A stretch of 64,000 nt of DNA. Source: Nocardioides eburneiflavus. GTDB lineage: Bacteria; Actinomycetota; Actinomycetes; Propionibacteriales; Nocardioidaceae. The stretch is taken from contig NZ_SRRO01000001.1 of the NCBI RefSeq assembly GCF_004785795.1, forward strand, positions 2,356,001 through 2,420,000, in the 5' to 3' direction. How positions within the stretch are numbered: the first letter of the stretch is position 1; every line of letters starts with the position of its first letter. Of this stretch, positions 27,295 to 36,048 are shown one piece after another. A program made the translations under genes and the position numbers. The notes below the pieces were generated by a model. The model was given only the letters and a program-made list of their open reading frames with translations, was not told where the DNA came from and searched no databases.

Positions 27295-28092
27295 TCAGCG
27301 CGTCGCCAGCACCGCGAGGTCACGCTCGGCGTAGAGCCGGTGCTGCCACTCCTCGTTGAGCACCACGCGCAGGCAGTGGCCGACGGTCAGGTCCTCGGCG
27401 TCGCGGAGGAAGGGCGTCGCCGAGGTGACCTGCCGGGCGAGGCCGGCGTCGTCCATGCGCTCGAGCAGCTCCGCCACCGTCGCCCGCCGCTGGCGACGAA
27501 GCGCGAGCACCTCGTGCAGCTCCGGGCGCGCACGCCGCTCCCACGGGACGCCCTCGTGGACCGGCGCCTCGTCCCAGGGCAGGTCGAGGGGGTGCCACGG
27601 CGAGGGGAAGCCGTAGACGACGCCGCTGATCCAGCAGGCGTGGGCGAACCCGAGGTGGCGCAGCGTCTGGGTGAAGGACCACTCGCCGTCGACCTGCTCG
27701 TGCAACATCTCCGGTGGCAGCACCCGGGCCTTGTCGAGCGTCTCGCCCCAGAGCCGGTCGAGGATCGCAAAGGCCTCCCGGAAGCCGTCGGCCGTCGTCG
27801 GCCGCATCGCCGCCCGCTCGGGGTGGCGCCGGTCGAGCTCGGCCTCGACGAGGGGGGCGACGTCGACGCCGTTGACGACCAGCCGGCCCACCTCGCCGCC
27901 GATCTCGAGGTCAGGGACCTCGACGCCGGACATCCGCACCTTGTCGAGCTGGGCGGCACTGATGCGTACGCCGCTGAGGTCGACGTCGGTGAAGGACGAC
28001 CCTGCCAGGGACACGTCGTGGAAGGTCGCCCGCCGCAGGAGCACCTTCTCGAAGCGGGAGTCCGAGAGATCCTGCTCGGTGAAGTCGGTCAT
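27295..28092 (-). CDS. DinB-like protein with N-terminal pentapeptide repeats
   Basis: A protein of 265 residues. Residues 5-45 are pentapeptide-like repeats (DLSDSRFEKV, TFHDVSLAGSSFTDVDLSGV). The remainder is a DinB/DUF664-like four-helix bundle with metal-ligand histidines: EWSFTQTLRHLGFAHACWIS and VLNEEWQHRLYAERDL. DinB-like bundles act as thiol-dependent metalloenzymes or have unknown roles. Fusion to pentapeptide repeats is common in actinobacteria. It is convergent with the AraC regulator 25 bp away and monocistronic. Confidence 0.75.
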   Translation of the reverse strand: MTDFTEQDLSDSRFEKVLLRRATFHDVSLAGSSFTDVDLSGVRISAAQLDKVRMSGVEVPDLEIGGEVGRLVVNGVDVAPLVEAELDRRHPERAAMRPTTADGFREAFAILDRLWGETLDKARVLPPEMLHEQVDGEWSFTQTLRHLGFAHACWISGVVYGFPSPWHPLDLPWDEAPVHEGVPWERRARPELHEVLALRRQRRATVAELLERMDDAGLARQVTSATPFLRDAEDLTVGHCLRVVLNEEWQHRLYAERDLAVLATR

Positions 28093-28164
28093 GGCCGACA
28101 GGGTAGGGCCGGATGCGGACGTTCAGGGCCCGGATCGCCTCACCCGGTCGACGAGGGCGCGCGG

Positions 28165-29313
28165 CTACAGCCCCAGCATCCGCCCGATGATCTCCTTCTG
28201 GATCTCGGTCGTCCCGCCGTAGATCGTCTGGATCCGCGAGTCGGTGTAGGCCTTGGAGATCGGGTACTCGTCCATGTAGCCGTACCCCCCGTGCAGCTGC
28301 ACGCCGGCGTCGACCACGCGCTTCTGCAGCTCGGTGGTCCACCACTTCGCCATCGACGCGAGCGCCGTGTCGACCGAGCCCTCGTTGAGCCTGAGCACGC
28401 AGTCGTTGATGAAGACCCGCGCGATGTGGGCCTCGGTCGCCATCTCGGCCAGCACGAAGCGGTTGTGCTGGAACTTCCCGATCGGACGACCGAAGGCCTC
28501 GCGCTCCTTGGCGTACGCCAGGCACAGGTCGAGGACGTGCTCGACCGCCGCGACCGCGATGCAGCCGATCGAGATGCGCTCCTGGGGCAGGTTCTCCATC
28601 AGCGAGACGAAGCCGGATCCTTCGGCGCCGAGCAAATTCTCCTTGGGCACGCGCACGTCGGTGAACGACAGCTCGGCGGTGTCCTGGGCGTGCAGGCCCA
28701 TCTTGGCGAGGTTGCGGCCGCGCTCGAAGCCCTCCATCCCGCGCTCGACGACGAGCAGGGAGATGCCCTGGTGCCCGGCGTCTGGGTTCGTCCGGCAGAC
28801 CACGACGACGAGGTCGGACAGGATGCCGTTGGAGATGAAGGTCTTGGACCCGTTGAGGACGTAGTGGTCGCCCGCGTCGACCGCCGTCGTACGGATGCCC
28901 TGGAGGTCCGAGCCCGCACCCGGCTCGGTCATCGCGATCGCCGTGACCAGGTCGCCCGACACGCAGCCGGGCAGCCAGCGCTGCTTCTGCTCCTCGGTGC
29001 CGAGGGAGGAGAGGTAGGGCACGATGATGTCGGTGTGCACGGCGAAGCCCGGGCCTGATGCGCCGGCGCGCGCCGACTCCTCGGCGAGCACCATGTTGTA
29101 GCGGAAGTCCTTGATGCCCGGCCCGCCGTACGCCTCGTCGACGTCGAAGCACAGCAGCCCGCGCTCGCCGGCCCGGCGCCACACCTCGCGGTCGACGATG
29201 CCGGCCTGCTCCCACGCGGCGTGGTGGGGCGCGACCTCCTTGTCGAAGAACGCGCGCGCGACGGCGCGGAAGTCCTCGTGCTCCTGCTCGAGGATGCTGG
29301 GGCGCTCAGGCAC
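28165..29313 (-). CDS. Acyl-CoA dehydrogenase
   Basis: Flavoenzyme of 382 residues that inserts the first double bond in acyl-CoA. The FAD/acyl-binding blocks are AIAMTEPGAGSDLQGIRTTA and KTFISNGILSDLVVVVCRT. The mid-domain reads GMEGFERGRNLAKMGLHAQD. The helical C-domain has YAKEREAFGRPIGKFQHNRF and LHGGYGYMDEYPISKAYTD, then IYGGTTEIQKEIIGRMLGL. The glutamate base and FAD-contact regions are intact. GTG 29313 follows CAGGAGGA. The upstream MpaB-like gene overlaps it by 8 bases, so this is the last gene of the LLM-MpaB-dehydrogenase operon. Confidence 0.93.
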   Translation of the reverse strand: MPERPSILEQEHEDFRAVARAFFDKEVAPHHAAWEQAGIVDREVWRRAGERGLLCFDVDEAYGGPGIKDFRYNMVLAEESARAGASGPGFAVHTDIIVPYLSSLGTEEQKQRWLPGCVSGDLVTAIAMTEPGAGSDLQGIRTTAVDAGDHYVLNGSKTFISNGILSDLVVVVCRTNPDAGHQGISLLVVERGMEGFERGRNLAKMGLHAQDTAELSFTDVRVPKENLLGAEGSGFVSLMENLPQERISIGCIAVAAVEHVLDLCLAYAKEREAFGRPIGKFQHNRFVLAEMATEAHIARVFINDCVLRLNEGSVDTALASMAKWWTTELQKRVVDAGVQLHGGYGYMDEYPISKAYTDSRIQTIYGGTTEIQKEIIGRMLGL

Positions 29314-30196
29314 GGTGGTGTCCTCCTGTGGCGGGGTGGGCGTTGAGCTCGTCGAGCATCGACAGCGGTCCGAGGTCCTCGAGCCGGTGGCCGTGCGGGT
29401 AGGTGCTCGGGCGGTGGACGTACGCCGTGCGCCGCGGTGGCGCGAACCGGAGCAGCCGGCCGCGCAGCCGCAGCCCGCCCCGTACGGCACGCACGAACCA
29501 GCGCGGCTGCCGCGGCAGGCCGAGCGCCTCGCGCAGCGGCTCGTCCATCACCGCGATCGTGACGCGGCGCAGCAGCGGGCGTAGCGGGGGAGGGGCGACC
29601 TCCTTCGCGATGGCGATCGACGCCTCGGCGAGCCGGGTCGCGGCCGGCGTGTGGGCGAAGTGGCGGCGCTCGTGGTCGACCAGCAGGGCGAGGTAGCCGT
29701 CGTACGTCGCGGGCAGGTCCTTGAGGCCCATCAGCTCGCCGAAGCGGGTGGTGACCTTCGCGATCGCGGCGAGCTCGACCGGGTCGAGGGGACGCCAGCC
29801 GTAGGCCTCGATCCACCGGACCGGACCGACGATGGTCGTGGCGAGGACGTAGGCGAAGTCCGCGGCCGTGATGTCGTAGTGGCCGTGGATGCGGTTGAGC
29901 CGGCGCAGCGCGGCGTGCGAGCGCGGTGAGTCGATGCCGTCGAGCGTGGCCTCGTCGCCGATCAGGATGGTGTCGTCGTAGCGCTTGACGCCGTGGTCGG
30001 CAAACTCGCGGGTGCGGTCGAGGAGCTCGGCGATCGGGGGGACGCCGTAGTCGCGCATGAACGCGATGCCGGTGCCCTGCACGTAGTCCCAGGGGAACTC
30101 GTAGCGGGCGGTCAGCCGCAGGATCTCGTCGTGGTCGACCTCCGGGTCCAGCGACCGGATCCGGTGGAGGTTGTCGAAGCGACCGGGCGCGTGCAC
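29306..30196 (-). CDS. Oxygenase MpaB family (DUF2236) protein
   Basis: A protein of 296 residues of the DUF2236 family, which includes fungal MpaB oxygenase and is related to latex-clearing proteins. The recognisable blocks are GTGIAFMRDYGVPPIAELL, RYDDTILIG, LRRLNRIHGHYDITAADFAY and YGWRPLDPVELAA. The His/Tyr-rich middle is the presumed haem region. The substrate is unknown. Neighbours in lipid and F420-dependent metabolism suggest a hydrophobic terpenoid, sterol or fatty compound. GTG 30196 starts 4 bases after the upstream stop. The 3' end overlaps the dehydrogenase start. Confidence 0.8.
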   Translation of the reverse strand: MHAPGRFDNLHRIRSLDPEVDHDEILRLTARYEFPWDYVQGTGIAFMRDYGVPPIAELLDRTREFADHGVKRYDDTILIGDEATLDGIDSPRSHAALRRLNRIHGHYDITAADFAYVLATTIVGPVRWIEAYGWRPLDPVELAAIAKVTTRFGELMGLKDLPATYDGYLALLVDHERRHFAHTPAATRLAEASIAIAKEVAPPPLRPLLRRVTIAVMDEPLREALGLPRQPRWFVRAVRGGLRLRGRLLRFAPPRRTAYVHRPSTYPHGHRLEDLGPLSMLDELNAHPATGGHHRA

Positions 30197-30200
30197 GGTG

Positions 30201-31241
30201 TCAGGACACCCATTCCTTGACCTGCGCCACGGTGGCGGCGGGGTCGTCGCTGACCGGGGTGATGTTGAGGTCGGTGACGCCGGCCTCGCGGAAGGCCTCG
30301 ATGCGCTCCCTGACGTAGGACTCCGGTCCGACGAGGTTGGCGGCCTCGAGCCACTCGGTGGGGACGAGCGCGGCGGCCTCCTTCTTCTTGCCGGCGAGGT
30401 AGAGGTCCTGGATCTCCTCGGCCTCCTGCTCGTAGCCGTAGGCGCGGGCGACGTCGTTGTAGAAGTTCTTGCCCTTCGCTCCCATGCCCCCCACGTAGAG
30501 CGCGAAGACCGGTCGGGCGAAGTCGAGCAGCGCCTTGGTCTCGGGGCCATCGCCGATCGCGACCATGCCGCCGGCCATCACCTGCAGTGGACCGAGGCCG
30601 TCGAGCCGCTTCGCGGTGCCCTTCGCGAGGGCGTCGCCCCAGACCAGGTGCGCCTTCTCGGGGTGGAACAGGTGCGGGATCCAACCGTCCGCGATCTCGG
30701 CGGTCTGCTCGACGTTCTTCGGGCCGAGGGCAGCGATCCAGATCGGAATGGTGTCGCGCTCGGGCCGGGTGAGGAGCTTGAGCGGCTTGCCGAGCCCGGT
30801 GACCGCGCCGTGCTCCTTGGTCAGCGGGAGGTGGAACTCACCGTCGGCCGACAGTGGCTCGCGCTTGAGGCCGCTGCGGATGATCTCGACGATCTCCGCG
30901 GTCCGCGCCATCGGCCGGCTGTAGGGCACGCCGTGGAAGCCCTCGATCACCTGCGGTCCGCTGACGCCGAGACCGAGGATCGCGCGGCCCTGGCTGACGT
31001 TGTCGAGGCCGGCGGCGGTCTGCAGCAGGGCGCCAGGCGTGCGCGAGTAGATGTTGAGGATCCCCGACCCGATCTGCACGGTCTCGGTCCGCGCGGCGAG
31101 ATAGCCCATCAGCGTCGGTGCGTCGAAGCCGTACGCCTCCGCGACCCACACGCTGTCGAGCCCGGCCCGCTCCAGCGCGACCACGTCGTCGGCCGCCTTG
31201 CGGGGGTTGCCGTCGTACATCAGGAGGGTGGCGAGGCGCAT
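30201..31241 (-). CDS. LLM class F420-dependent oxidoreductase
   Basis: Luciferase-like TIM-barrel enzyme of 346 residues. Typical blocks are DVVALERAGLDSVWVAEAYG, IGSGILNIYSRTPGALLQTA, GRAILGLGVSGPQVIEGFHG and the terminal LVGPESYVRERIEAFREAGV. The sequence resembles actinobacterial F420-dependent hydride-transfer enzymes (methylene-H4MPT reductase-like) more than FMN luciferases. The substrate is not predictable. It is the first gene of a three-gene operon, 9 bp downstream of a perfect palindromic operator. Confidence 0.88.
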   Translation of the reverse strand: MRLATLLMYDGNPRKAADDVVALERAGLDSVWVAEAYGFDAPTLMGYLAARTETVQIGSGILNIYSRTPGALLQTAAGLDNVSQGRAILGLGVSGPQVIEGFHGVPYSRPMARTAEIVEIIRSGLKREPLSADGEFHLPLTKEHGAVTGLGKPLKLLTRPERDTIPIWIAALGPKNVEQTAEIADGWIPHLFHPEKAHLVWGDALAKGTAKRLDGLGPLQVMAGGMVAIGDGPETKALLDFARPVFALYVGGMGAKGKNFYNDVARAYGYEQEAEEIQDLYLAGKKKEAAALVPTEWLEAANLVGPESYVRERIEAFREAGVTDLNITPVSDDPAATVAQVKEWVS

Positions 31242-31249
31242 GCGGCAAT

Positions 31250-31270
31250 CGTGACAGTAACACTGTCACG
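31250..31270. promoter_or_regulatory. Perfect TetR-type palindromic operator
   Basis: CGTGACAGT (31250-31258), spacer AAC, ACTGTCACG (31262-31270): a 21-bp palindrome with perfect 9-bp arms, centred about 19 bp upstream of the LLM oxidoreductase start. Size and symmetry are those of a TetR-family binding site. No TetR gene is in the window, so the repressor must be encoded elsewhere. It probably controls the LLM-MpaB-dehydrogenase operon. Confidence 0.65.
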
Positions 31271-31280
31271 GTGCAAGGTG

Positions 31281-34200
31281 TCAGTCCTGCGGGCAGACGG
31301 ATTCGTAGGGCTGGGCGGGCAGGTACTGCTCCCACTCCGCCTCGGTCAGGTCCCGCCCGGCCATCTGGCACGCGAAGTCGAGGGCCCGGTCGACGTCGGT
31401 GTCCCACCGGTAGATGGACCCGTCGTACGACGCGATCACCACGTCGTGGCTGTCGCCGATGAACTCCGCGCCGGAGCCGGCGCACGTGTCCTGGCCCCCG
31501 CCGTTGCACGGGGACGCGGGCACGTCCGACACGGGCGCCCCGCGGTGGGGCGGGTAGACGGTGCCGAGGCGCTCCAGAGTCGCGGCGTCCCAGAGGGTGA
31601 CGCCGCCCTCGGTGTCACCGGTCACCAGGCGCGCGCCGTCGTCGGAGTACCGGACCCACAGCGCCTCCGTGCCGAGGCGGAGGGACCGGCGCAGCACGTC
31701 GCCGGTCGCGACGTCGATGGTCACGACCTCGCCGTTGTAGCCGGCCACGGCCACGACCGACCCGTCCGGGGACGACGCCGAGGACCACGCGAAGTCTTCG
31801 AGCACGCCCTCGTGGATGACCTCGCCGCCGTCGGAGTCGACGATCCGCCACCGCTCGGACTCACCGTCCAAGCCGGTCTCGAAGACGAGCGCCGCGGTCC
31901 CCGACCCGATCGCCGTGGCGCAGCACTGCGACGGGACGTCGAACGCTTCGCCTCGAGGCTCGAGGGTCTCGCTGTCGAGGACCAGAGTCCGGCCGCGCGG
32001 CCCCGTTCGCCATGCATCACTCACCAGCAGGCTGCGCCCGTCATCGATGTATTCCAGCGACCAGACGTTGCCGTCCGACCACTCGTCCCCCTGGATCCGG
32101 TCGACGACGTCGCGGCGCCCGATGACGGTTCCCGTTGCTGCGTCCAGGACCGTCACGATCCCTCTCTTGCCGCACCGGTCGGCGCACCCCTGTACTGCGT
32201 ACTGCCCGCTGTCGGGATGCCATGCACCCACCGGCCAGGTGCCGAACCACCGCTGGTCCTCGACAACCGGGACACGCGTCGGCGGCGTGGCCGCGCCGGT
32301 GGCCGGGTCGGTGAACGTGATCCAGCCCTGTTCGTCCTCGATCCAGCTGTAGGCGACGCGCCCGCCGTCGGGGGACACGTCGGCGCGCGCGAAGAGTGCC
32401 GGTCCGTCGACCCGGGCGGTCCGGCGCACGAAAGTGTCCTGGTAGGAGATGTCCCACGTGCGGAGCATCGTGTCGGCGCCACCACCCGTGTGGACGAGGC
32501 GGTTGTCCGGGCTGAACCCGACGCCCCAGGCGTCGTAGGTGAACCATCGGTGCAGATGCCGGCCGGTGGCTACCTCCCACACTGCCAGCTCCCCGCTGCG
32601 CGTGACAGTGCCCAGCAGCGAGCCGTCCGGAGAGAAGCGGGCGTCGTTCGGCCAGTCGCGGTGACCGCCGAGCGTGCGCACCGTCGTGCCGTCGGTCGAG
32701 TCAAGGAGCAGCACGTCGGTCAGGGTCGCGTGGTCCTCGATGGCGAGGATGTCACCCTCGAAGGTGATGTCCAGGGCGCTCGACTCGAGCTCCTCGCGCT
32801 GCCAGAGCACCTCGCCCGACTCCACGTCCCAGGCGGTCACGGGCCGGTTGGTGTAGAGGATCCGTCCGTCCGGGCTGAGGGCCACCAACTGGCCAAGGAT
32901 GCCCGTCGGGATTCGGGCGGGGGGCTCGGACGGTGAGCGCAGGTCCCAGACCATGACCCAGGCGGGTGTCCCCTGCGCGAGGGGTCCGGGCTTCCGCGCG
33001 GAGAACATCGCCGCCGCGAGGTGGCTCCCGTCGGCGCTGAACCGGACGTCGATCGCGATGAACGGGCGGGCGCCTGCCGGCGCGAGCTGCACGGCGCTCT
33101 CCTGCATGGAGTCCCTGTCGAGCAGGACCACCGGCTCGCTGGACCGAACGCTGTAGGGCACGACGGCCAGCCGCCGGCTGTCGGGGCTGAACGCCGACAT
33201 GATCCACCCGGGGCCCAGCTCGGTAGGTGGCTCCGCCTCCCAGCTGTTCACCAGCCGATTCGTGGCGGTGTCGTAGAGATGCAGCCGGTTCGAGTCGTCT
33301 CCGGACGCGATCCAGCGGCCGTCCCGGCTGACGAGGGGGTAGTTCAGGTAGCCGCCTCCGGGCTCGGCCGAACGGATCAGCTTGGGCTGCCGGGCCAACG
33401 TGGTGAACAGGTTGGCGCGGGTCTCGCTCGAGTCGTCGAGGCGCGCACCCGCGACCGCGAGCAGCAGTGGAAGGCTGAAGTCACGGACCACCTGCGCCCG
33501 GACGCCGACCCGCCCGGCGTCGGCCGCGACAGCTGCTCGAGCCGCCCGGGCGGCGTTCTCGTTGGCGCGGTCGGACTGGACGGCGGCGACACCCCCGGCC
33601 GCCAGCGCCAGAACCAGGAGCGCGACCGCTCCGCCGAGCACGATCCGCAGCCGGCGGATCAACCGGGCCTGCGAGCGTGCTCGCTCAGCGGCGGTCTGCT
33701 CCTCGATCTCGGCGACCGTGCGTGCCCGGTCGAGGAACGCGCGCTCGGTCTCGGTGAGGGCGGACGTCGTACGGTCCTTCCAGTCCAGCGCACGGACCAG
33801 GCGCACGCCGCGGTACAGCTCGCTGTCCGGGCGGCCCATCGAGTCCCAGGCATCCGCCGCGGCCGAGAGGTGGTGCAGCAGCCGCTGCCCCTCGACGTCG
33901 TCGTCGAGCCAGGAGCGCAGGCGCGGCCAGGCCCGTGCGAGCGCCTCGTGGGTGATCTCCAGGGCGCCGTCGTCGCTGGTCACCAGCCGTGCCGCCACGA
34001 GCGCGTCGACCATCTGGTCGTGGTCGGCATCCGCGGCGATGAGGCGTCGTGGCACCCGCGTGCGTACGGGCTCTCCATCAGGCCCCGGCGAGACCAGCCG
34101 CAGGACCAGGTCGCGGAGCATCGGCCGGTGCTCGCGGTCGGTCTCGGCGTACAGCCGCTCGGCCGACTGGGCGACCGCTCCGTGGATGCCGCCGCTGGCG

Positions 34201-35621
34201 CGGTACCCGTCCACGGTGAGCGTGTTCCCCTCCCGGCGCTTCCAGGTCTCCAGCAGCGCGTGCGAGAACAGCGGCAGGGCACCGGGATCGCCCTCCACCT
34301 CACGGACGAGCAGGTCCACGAGGCCGGGCTCGAGGTGGAGACCTGCCTGGCGGGCCGGTGCCTCGACAGCCTGACGGAGACCCTCCTCGCCCAGCCCGGC
34401 GACGAGATGCAGTCCCTCCTCGACGTGGACGCTCAGGTCGGGGTGCGCCGCCAGGTCGGCCAGCCGGTCCGAGCGCAGGGCGATGACCACCGTACGGGTG
34501 TGGAGCTCGGCCACCAGCCGTCCGATGAACCCGGCCCGTTCCGCGGTGTCCTCGCAGAGGGTGAAGACCTCCTCGAACTGGTCGACGAGCAGCGCGGTCG
34601 ACGCGGGCGCTCCGCCCAGGACGGTCAACGCCTGGAGGGGCCGCCGGCCCGGCATGATCACCACGCTGGCCTGACCGGCGTCGCGCAGCGCCGCCGCCAG
34701 ACCGGCGCGGAGGAGCGACGACTTCCCCGACCCGGACGGCCCGACCAGCGCGAGCAGCGGGCTGCGGCGCAGCACCCGGTGGCATGACTCGACGTCGTCC
34801 TCACGGCCGAAGAAGCGCTCGACGTCGTCGAGTTCGAAGGCGAGGAGCCCCTGGTACGGGCAGGTCGCTCGTGCCTCGGCGGGAGCCGCCGAGCCCAGCA
34901 GCGAGTCGTCCTGGCGCAGGATCGCGCCCTCCAGCGCCACGACGTCCGGCCCCGGGTCGATGCCGAGGTGCTCGGAGAGCACGGACTTGAGCTGGTGGAT
35001 GGTGCGCAGCGCATCGCCCTGCCGGCCGGTCAGGTACTGGGCGTGGGCCAGGAGAGCCCACCGGCGCTCCCGCACCGGTGCGGCGCTGACCAAGGCCTGC
35101 GCCTCGGCGAGGACGTCGCGATACCGGCCGGCACCGATGTGCGCCTCGATGCGCAGCTCCTCGGCGTCCAGGCGCAGCTCCTGCAGGCGGCGTACCTCGG
35201 ACTCGGCGCCGACCCAGCCTTCCAGGGCGCCGAATGGCTCGCCCCGCCACAGGGCCAGGGCCTCGGTGAGCTGGAAGGCGGCCCGGTCGTGCTCGCCGAG
35301 CACGAGCAGCTCGCGGCTACGGGCCACGCCGCGTTCGAATCGCTGGGAGTCCACCTCGCCGGCGGGCAGCGCGAGCTGGTAGCCGTCAGCAGACGTCACG
35401 ATGGCGTCCTGGCCGAGGAGCTTGCGGAGCCGGACGACGCAGCCCTGGATGTTCTTGGCCGCGGAGGCCGGCGGCCGGTCGCCCCACACGGCGTCGGCGA
35501 GCTGGTCGGTGCTCACGGGTCGCCCGGCGCGTGCCACCAGCGCTTCCAGGATGACCCTGTCCCGCCGTCCCAGCGTGCCCGAGTCGTCGATGGTCAGCGG
35601 GCCCAGTACGGCTATGCCCAC
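31281..35621 (-). CDS. Membrane-tethered SARP-nSTAND-WD40 regulator, copy 1
   Basis: A protein of 1,446 residues. An OmpR-like DNA-binding domain (about 1-90; VGIAVLGPLTI, LADAVWGDRPP, VRLRKLLG) is followed by a BTAD helical domain (95-245). Next comes an nSTAND1-type ATPase: FFGRE, Walker A LVGPSGSGKSS near 295 and Walker B STALLVDQFEEVF near 345. A basic stretch (RARSQARLIRRLR) leads to one membrane helix, AVALLVLALAAGGVAAV (about 655-680). WD40-type blades fill the rest (FSPDSRRLAV, LSPDGRILYT, FSPDGSLLGTVT). The positive-inside rule puts the propeller outside the cell, and it has several cysteine pairs. GTG 35621 matches the paralogue's start. It is divergent from the small secreted gene at 35768. 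Confidence 0.85.
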   Translation of the reverse strand: MGIAVLGPLTIDDSGTLGRRDRVILEALVARAGRPVSTDQLADAVWGDRPPASAAKNIQGCVVRLRKLLGQDAIVTSADGYQLALPAGEVDSQRFERGVARSRELLVLGEHDRAAFQLTEALALWRGEPFGALEGWVGAESEVRRLQELRLDAEELRIEAHIGAGRYRDVLAEAQALVSAAPVRERRWALLAHAQYLTGRQGDALRTIHQLKSVLSEHLGIDPGPDVVALEGAILRQDDSLLGSAAPAEARATCPYQGLLAFELDDVERFFGREDDVESCHRVLRRSPLLALVGPSGSGKSSLLRAGLAAALRDAGQASVVIMPGRRPLQALTVLGGAPASTALLVDQFEEVFTLCEDTAERAGFIGRLVAELHTRTVVIALRSDRLADLAAHPDLSVHVEEGLHLVAGLGEEGLRQAVEAPARQAGLHLEPGLVDLLVREVEGDPGALPLFSHALLETWKRREGNTLTVDGYRASGGIHGAVAQSAERLYAETDREHRPMLRDLVLRLVSPGPDGEPVRTRVPRRLIAADADHDQMVDALVAARLVTSDDGALEITHEALARAWPRLRSWLDDDVEGQRLLHHLSAAADAWDSMGRPDSELYRGVRLVRALDWKDRTTSALTETERAFLDRARTVAEIEEQTAAERARSQARLIRRLRIVLGGAVALLVLALAAGGVAAVQSDRANENAARAARAAVAADAGRVGVRAQVVRDFSLPLLLAVAGARLDDSSETRANLFTTLARQPKLIRSAEPGGGYLNYPLVSRDGRWIASGDDSNRLHLYDTATNRLVNSWEAEPPTELGPGWIMSAFSPDSRRLAVVPYSVRSSEPVVLLDRDSMQESAVQLAPAGARPFIAIDVRFSADGSHLAAAMFSARKPGPLAQGTPAWVMVWDLRSPSEPPARIPTGILGQLVALSPDGRILYTNRPVTAWDVESGEVLWQREELESSALDITFEGDILAIEDHATLTDVLLLDSTDGTTVRTLGGHRDWPNDARFSPDGSLLGTVTRSGELAVWEVATGRHLHRWFTYDAWGVGFSPDNRLVHTGGGADTMLRTWDISYQDTFVRRTARVDGPALFARADVSPDGGRVAYSWIEDEQGWITFTDPATGAATPPTRVPVVEDQRWFGTWPVGAWHPDSGQYAVQGCADRCGKRGIVTVLDAATGTVIGRRDVVDRIQGDEWSDGNVWSLEYIDDGRSLLVSDAWRTGPRGRTLVLDSETLEPRGEAFDVPSQCCATAIGSGTAALVFETGLDGESERWRIVDSDGGEVIHEGVLEDFAWSSASSPDGSVVAVAGYNGEVVTIDVATGDVLRRSLRLGTEALWVRYSDDGARLVTGDTEGGVTLWDAATLERLGTVYPPHRGAPVSDVPASPCNGGGQDTCAGSGAEFIGDSHDVVIASYDGSIYRWDTDVDRALDFACQMAGRDLTEAEWEQYLPAQPYESVCPQD

Positions 35622-35664
35622 TCCCGCCACGATCCGCTCCTGCACTGGGGGCGTCAAGCGCCGA

Positions 35665-35708
35665 GATACCAGCGCGATACCGGGACTGGACCAGTGGGAT
35701 ACCGCGTG
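35665..35708. promoter_or_regulatory. Four 11-bp direct repeats, SARP-type operator 1
   Basis: Four consecutive 11-base units: GATACCAGCGC, GATACCGGGAC, TGGACCAGTGG, GATACCGCGTG. Core GATACC/GGACC recurs every 11 bp, that is, on one helical face. SARP regulators bind direct repeats with 11-bp or 22-bp pitch next to the promoter. The site lies between the SARP-STAND gene (44 bp) and the secreted gene (59 bp) that it probably activates. Confidence 0.7.
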
Positions 35709-35767
35709 GCGGCAGCGTCGACGGGGTCGGGCCACCCGGGTCCGGCGACTCACCTCAGGAGACCGAG

Positions 35768-36046
35768 ATGTTCACCATCGGCAGGACCATCACCACCACC
35801 GCCATCGCCACGACGGCCGCCGCCGTCACCTTCGTCTTCCCAGGCCCCGGGGCCGCGATCCCGGTCGACGATGTTCCGGCACCTCACACCGACACGGTCA
35901 TGGTCGAGCGTCCGTGCTACATGACCCGGCCCGGCTGGAACACTCCCGGCGGCTGGGAGCAGCCGGTCTGCCACACCGAGGTGCGTGCCCGGGTCGCCGA
36001 CCCCGCTCCCGCCGTACGCCGGCTGGCCGAGGACCACATGCCGTGA
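35768..36046 (+). CDS. Small secreted C-x17-C protein, copy 1
   Basis: A protein of 92 residues. The N-terminal signal-like segment TAIATTAAAVTFVFPGPGAA is followed by a mature region whose core is VERPCY, RPGWNT and GWEQPVC. Cys50 and Cys68 are 17 residues apart and could form one disulfide. The tail is Arg/Ala rich. No database family comes to mind. AGGAGA precedes the ATG. It is transcribed away from copy 1 of the SARP-STAND gene across a shared operator, and ends 2 bp before the convergent copy 2 regulator. A secreted ligand for the regulator's outer domain is the attractive guess. Confidence 0.75.
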   Translation: MFTIGRTITTTAIATTAAAVTFVFPGPGAAIPVDDVPAPHTDTVMVERPCYMTRPGWNTPGGWEQPVCHTEVRARVADPAPAVRRLAEDHMP

Positions 36047-36048
36047 GG

